Shown in pieces: positions 13,878-14,451 of a stretch of DNA of 14,451 nt. How positions within the stretch are numbered: the stretch's first letter is position 1; each line of letters opens with the position of its first letter. The translations under genes were made by a program, and so were the position numbers. Under the pieces are notes generated by a model that saw only the letters and a program-made list of their open reading frames with translations, searched no databases and had not been told where the DNA came from. Source of the stretch: an uncultured Nitrospina sp. (lineage in GTDB: Bacteria; Nitrospinota; Nitrospinia; Nitrospinales; VA-1); NCBI GenBank assembly GCA_950072225.1, contig CATMOP010000010.1, positions 1 to 14,451 on the forward strand, in the 5' to 3' direction.

Positions 13878-14451
13878 ATGGCCCCGACCTTCACTCGATC
13901 CATGGCAAACCAAGTCCTGCGCAACCTAGAAAAAAAAGCCAAACAAATATTATGGAACCTGGTGGGCGCGTGCGCGGGGAAGGCTCCCAGTCCGCCAGAC
14001 TTACCCCTGGACTTTAGCGCTATCCAGTCGGTTTTGGTCATACGTCCCGACCGGTTGGGCGATGTGGTGCTCTCCACTCCGGTTTACCAAACCCTTAAAA
14101 AAGCATTCCCGCATTTGCATATCAGTGTCCTGGTGGACAGTGGTCAGGCAGAACTCCTGGCCGACAACCCGAACATAAGCCAGGTGTTTGCTTTCGATCC
14201 CAAACGACCTTTAAATGCCTTTCGCCAACTGAGAGACGAACAATTTGACCTGGCACTGACACTCAACAAAAAATTCAGCGCCACCGCCACCTTTTTTTCC
14301 CTTTGTTCCGGCGCGAAAATACGCGTGGGCTACGACCACCCGGAAAATGCCTGGGCTCATAACATCCGCGTACCGCTGGAAGGCCCCCCCCGTCACGAAA
14401 GTGAAAACAACCTGGACCTTCTGCGGGCTCTGGGTATTGAGGAAATCCAGA
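13878..14451 (+). CDS. GT9 glycosyltransferase, heptosyltransferase-like (3' truncated)
   Basis: The frame is open from ATG 13878 to the window end, giving 191 visible residues. After an N-terminal extension of about 50 residues rich in Lys and Pro comes the GT9 start VLVIRPDRLGDVVLSTPVYQ, with the Asp of RLGD as likely base. Then follow HISVLVDSGQAELLADNP, FDLALTLNKKFSATATFF and KIRVGYDHPENAW. This resembles WaaF/RfaF-like heptosyltransferases. The donor-binding C-terminal half lies beyond the window. The start is uncertain: ATG 13878 has only a weak GAG upstream, with ATG 13902 and TTG 13863 as alternatives. It differs clearly from the GT9 protein at 12572, so it is not a recent duplicate. 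The gap from the Trm112-like gene is 78 bases and shows no terminator. Confidence 0.85.
   Translation, partial: MAPTFTRSMANQVLRNLEKKAKQILWNLVGACAGKAPSPPDLPLDFSAIQSVLVIRPDRLGDVVLSTPVYQTLKKAFPHLHISVLVDSGQAELLADNPNISQVFAFDPKRPLNAFRQLRDEQFDLALTLNKKFSATATFFSLCSGAKIRVGYDHPENAWAHNIRVPLEGPPRHESENNLDLLRALGIEEIQ

Noticed and set aside
13856..14077. 73-codon minus-strand frame opposite the second GT9 gene
   Set aside because: Antisense to the GT9 N terminus, with no features.
1..14451. CRISPR array, insertion sequence, tRNA or rRNA
   Set aside because: No regularly spaced repeats, transposase frames, terminal inverted repeats with target duplications, or cloverleaf-like sequences were seen.

Overview
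The window reads as a piece of bacterial chromosome of moderate GC from a Gram-negative organism. It has an outer-membrane porin-like protein, LPS-core type glycosyltransferases, Sec signal peptides and strong AGGAGG-type ribosome sites. The most informative part is a four-gene c-type cytochrome operon (3305-9488, minus strand). It combines a cytochrome bd oxidase subunit I-like core, two membrane-anchored cytochromes c, and a dihaem cytochrome c fused to an ethylbenzene-dehydrogenase/NxrC-like haem-b domain. To my knowledge this composition points to a nitrite-oxidising or related chemolithotroph of the Nitrospina/Nitrospira kind. That assignment is inference; no rRNA or nxrAB gene is present to prove it.

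Layout. Bases 2-127 are the last codons of an ammonium transporter. A TorF/Gcw_chp-type porin-like gene follows (315-1097), with its own promoter and a clear terminator. Next on the plus strand come a small three-helix membrane protein (1275-1631), which overlaps a low-specificity threonine aldolase, ltaE (1618-2655). A 275-base gap rich in inverted repeats then leads to a divergent rpoZ, the RNA polymerase omega subunit (2931-3173). A bidirectional terminator (about 3254-3287) separates rpoZ from the convergent cytochrome operon.

The cytochrome operon is transcribed right to left: bd-like core (9488-7521), 4-TM cytochrome c with two CxxCH haem sites (7439-6072), 5-TM monohaem cytochrome c (6058-5075), and dihaem cytochrome c/EB_dh fusion (5068-3305). 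It has a long leader with a consensus-like promoter (9783-9811) and a stem-loop at the predicted 5' end. A 13-bp hairpin lies between the first and second genes. Together the proteins carry five CxxCH motifs plus putative b-type haem sites, which suggests one membrane-bound redox complex. There is no cydB.

Upstream of the operon and on the same strand, a CofC-like nucleotidyl/glycosyltransferase (11197-11880) and hisD (9851-11152) form a pair. Divergent from them is an envelope cluster on the plus strand: a PAP2 phosphatase whose best start is an unusual ATC codon, a GT9 heptosyltransferase-like protein, a Trm112-like zinc protein of 55 residues, and the start of a second GT9 protein that runs off the window.
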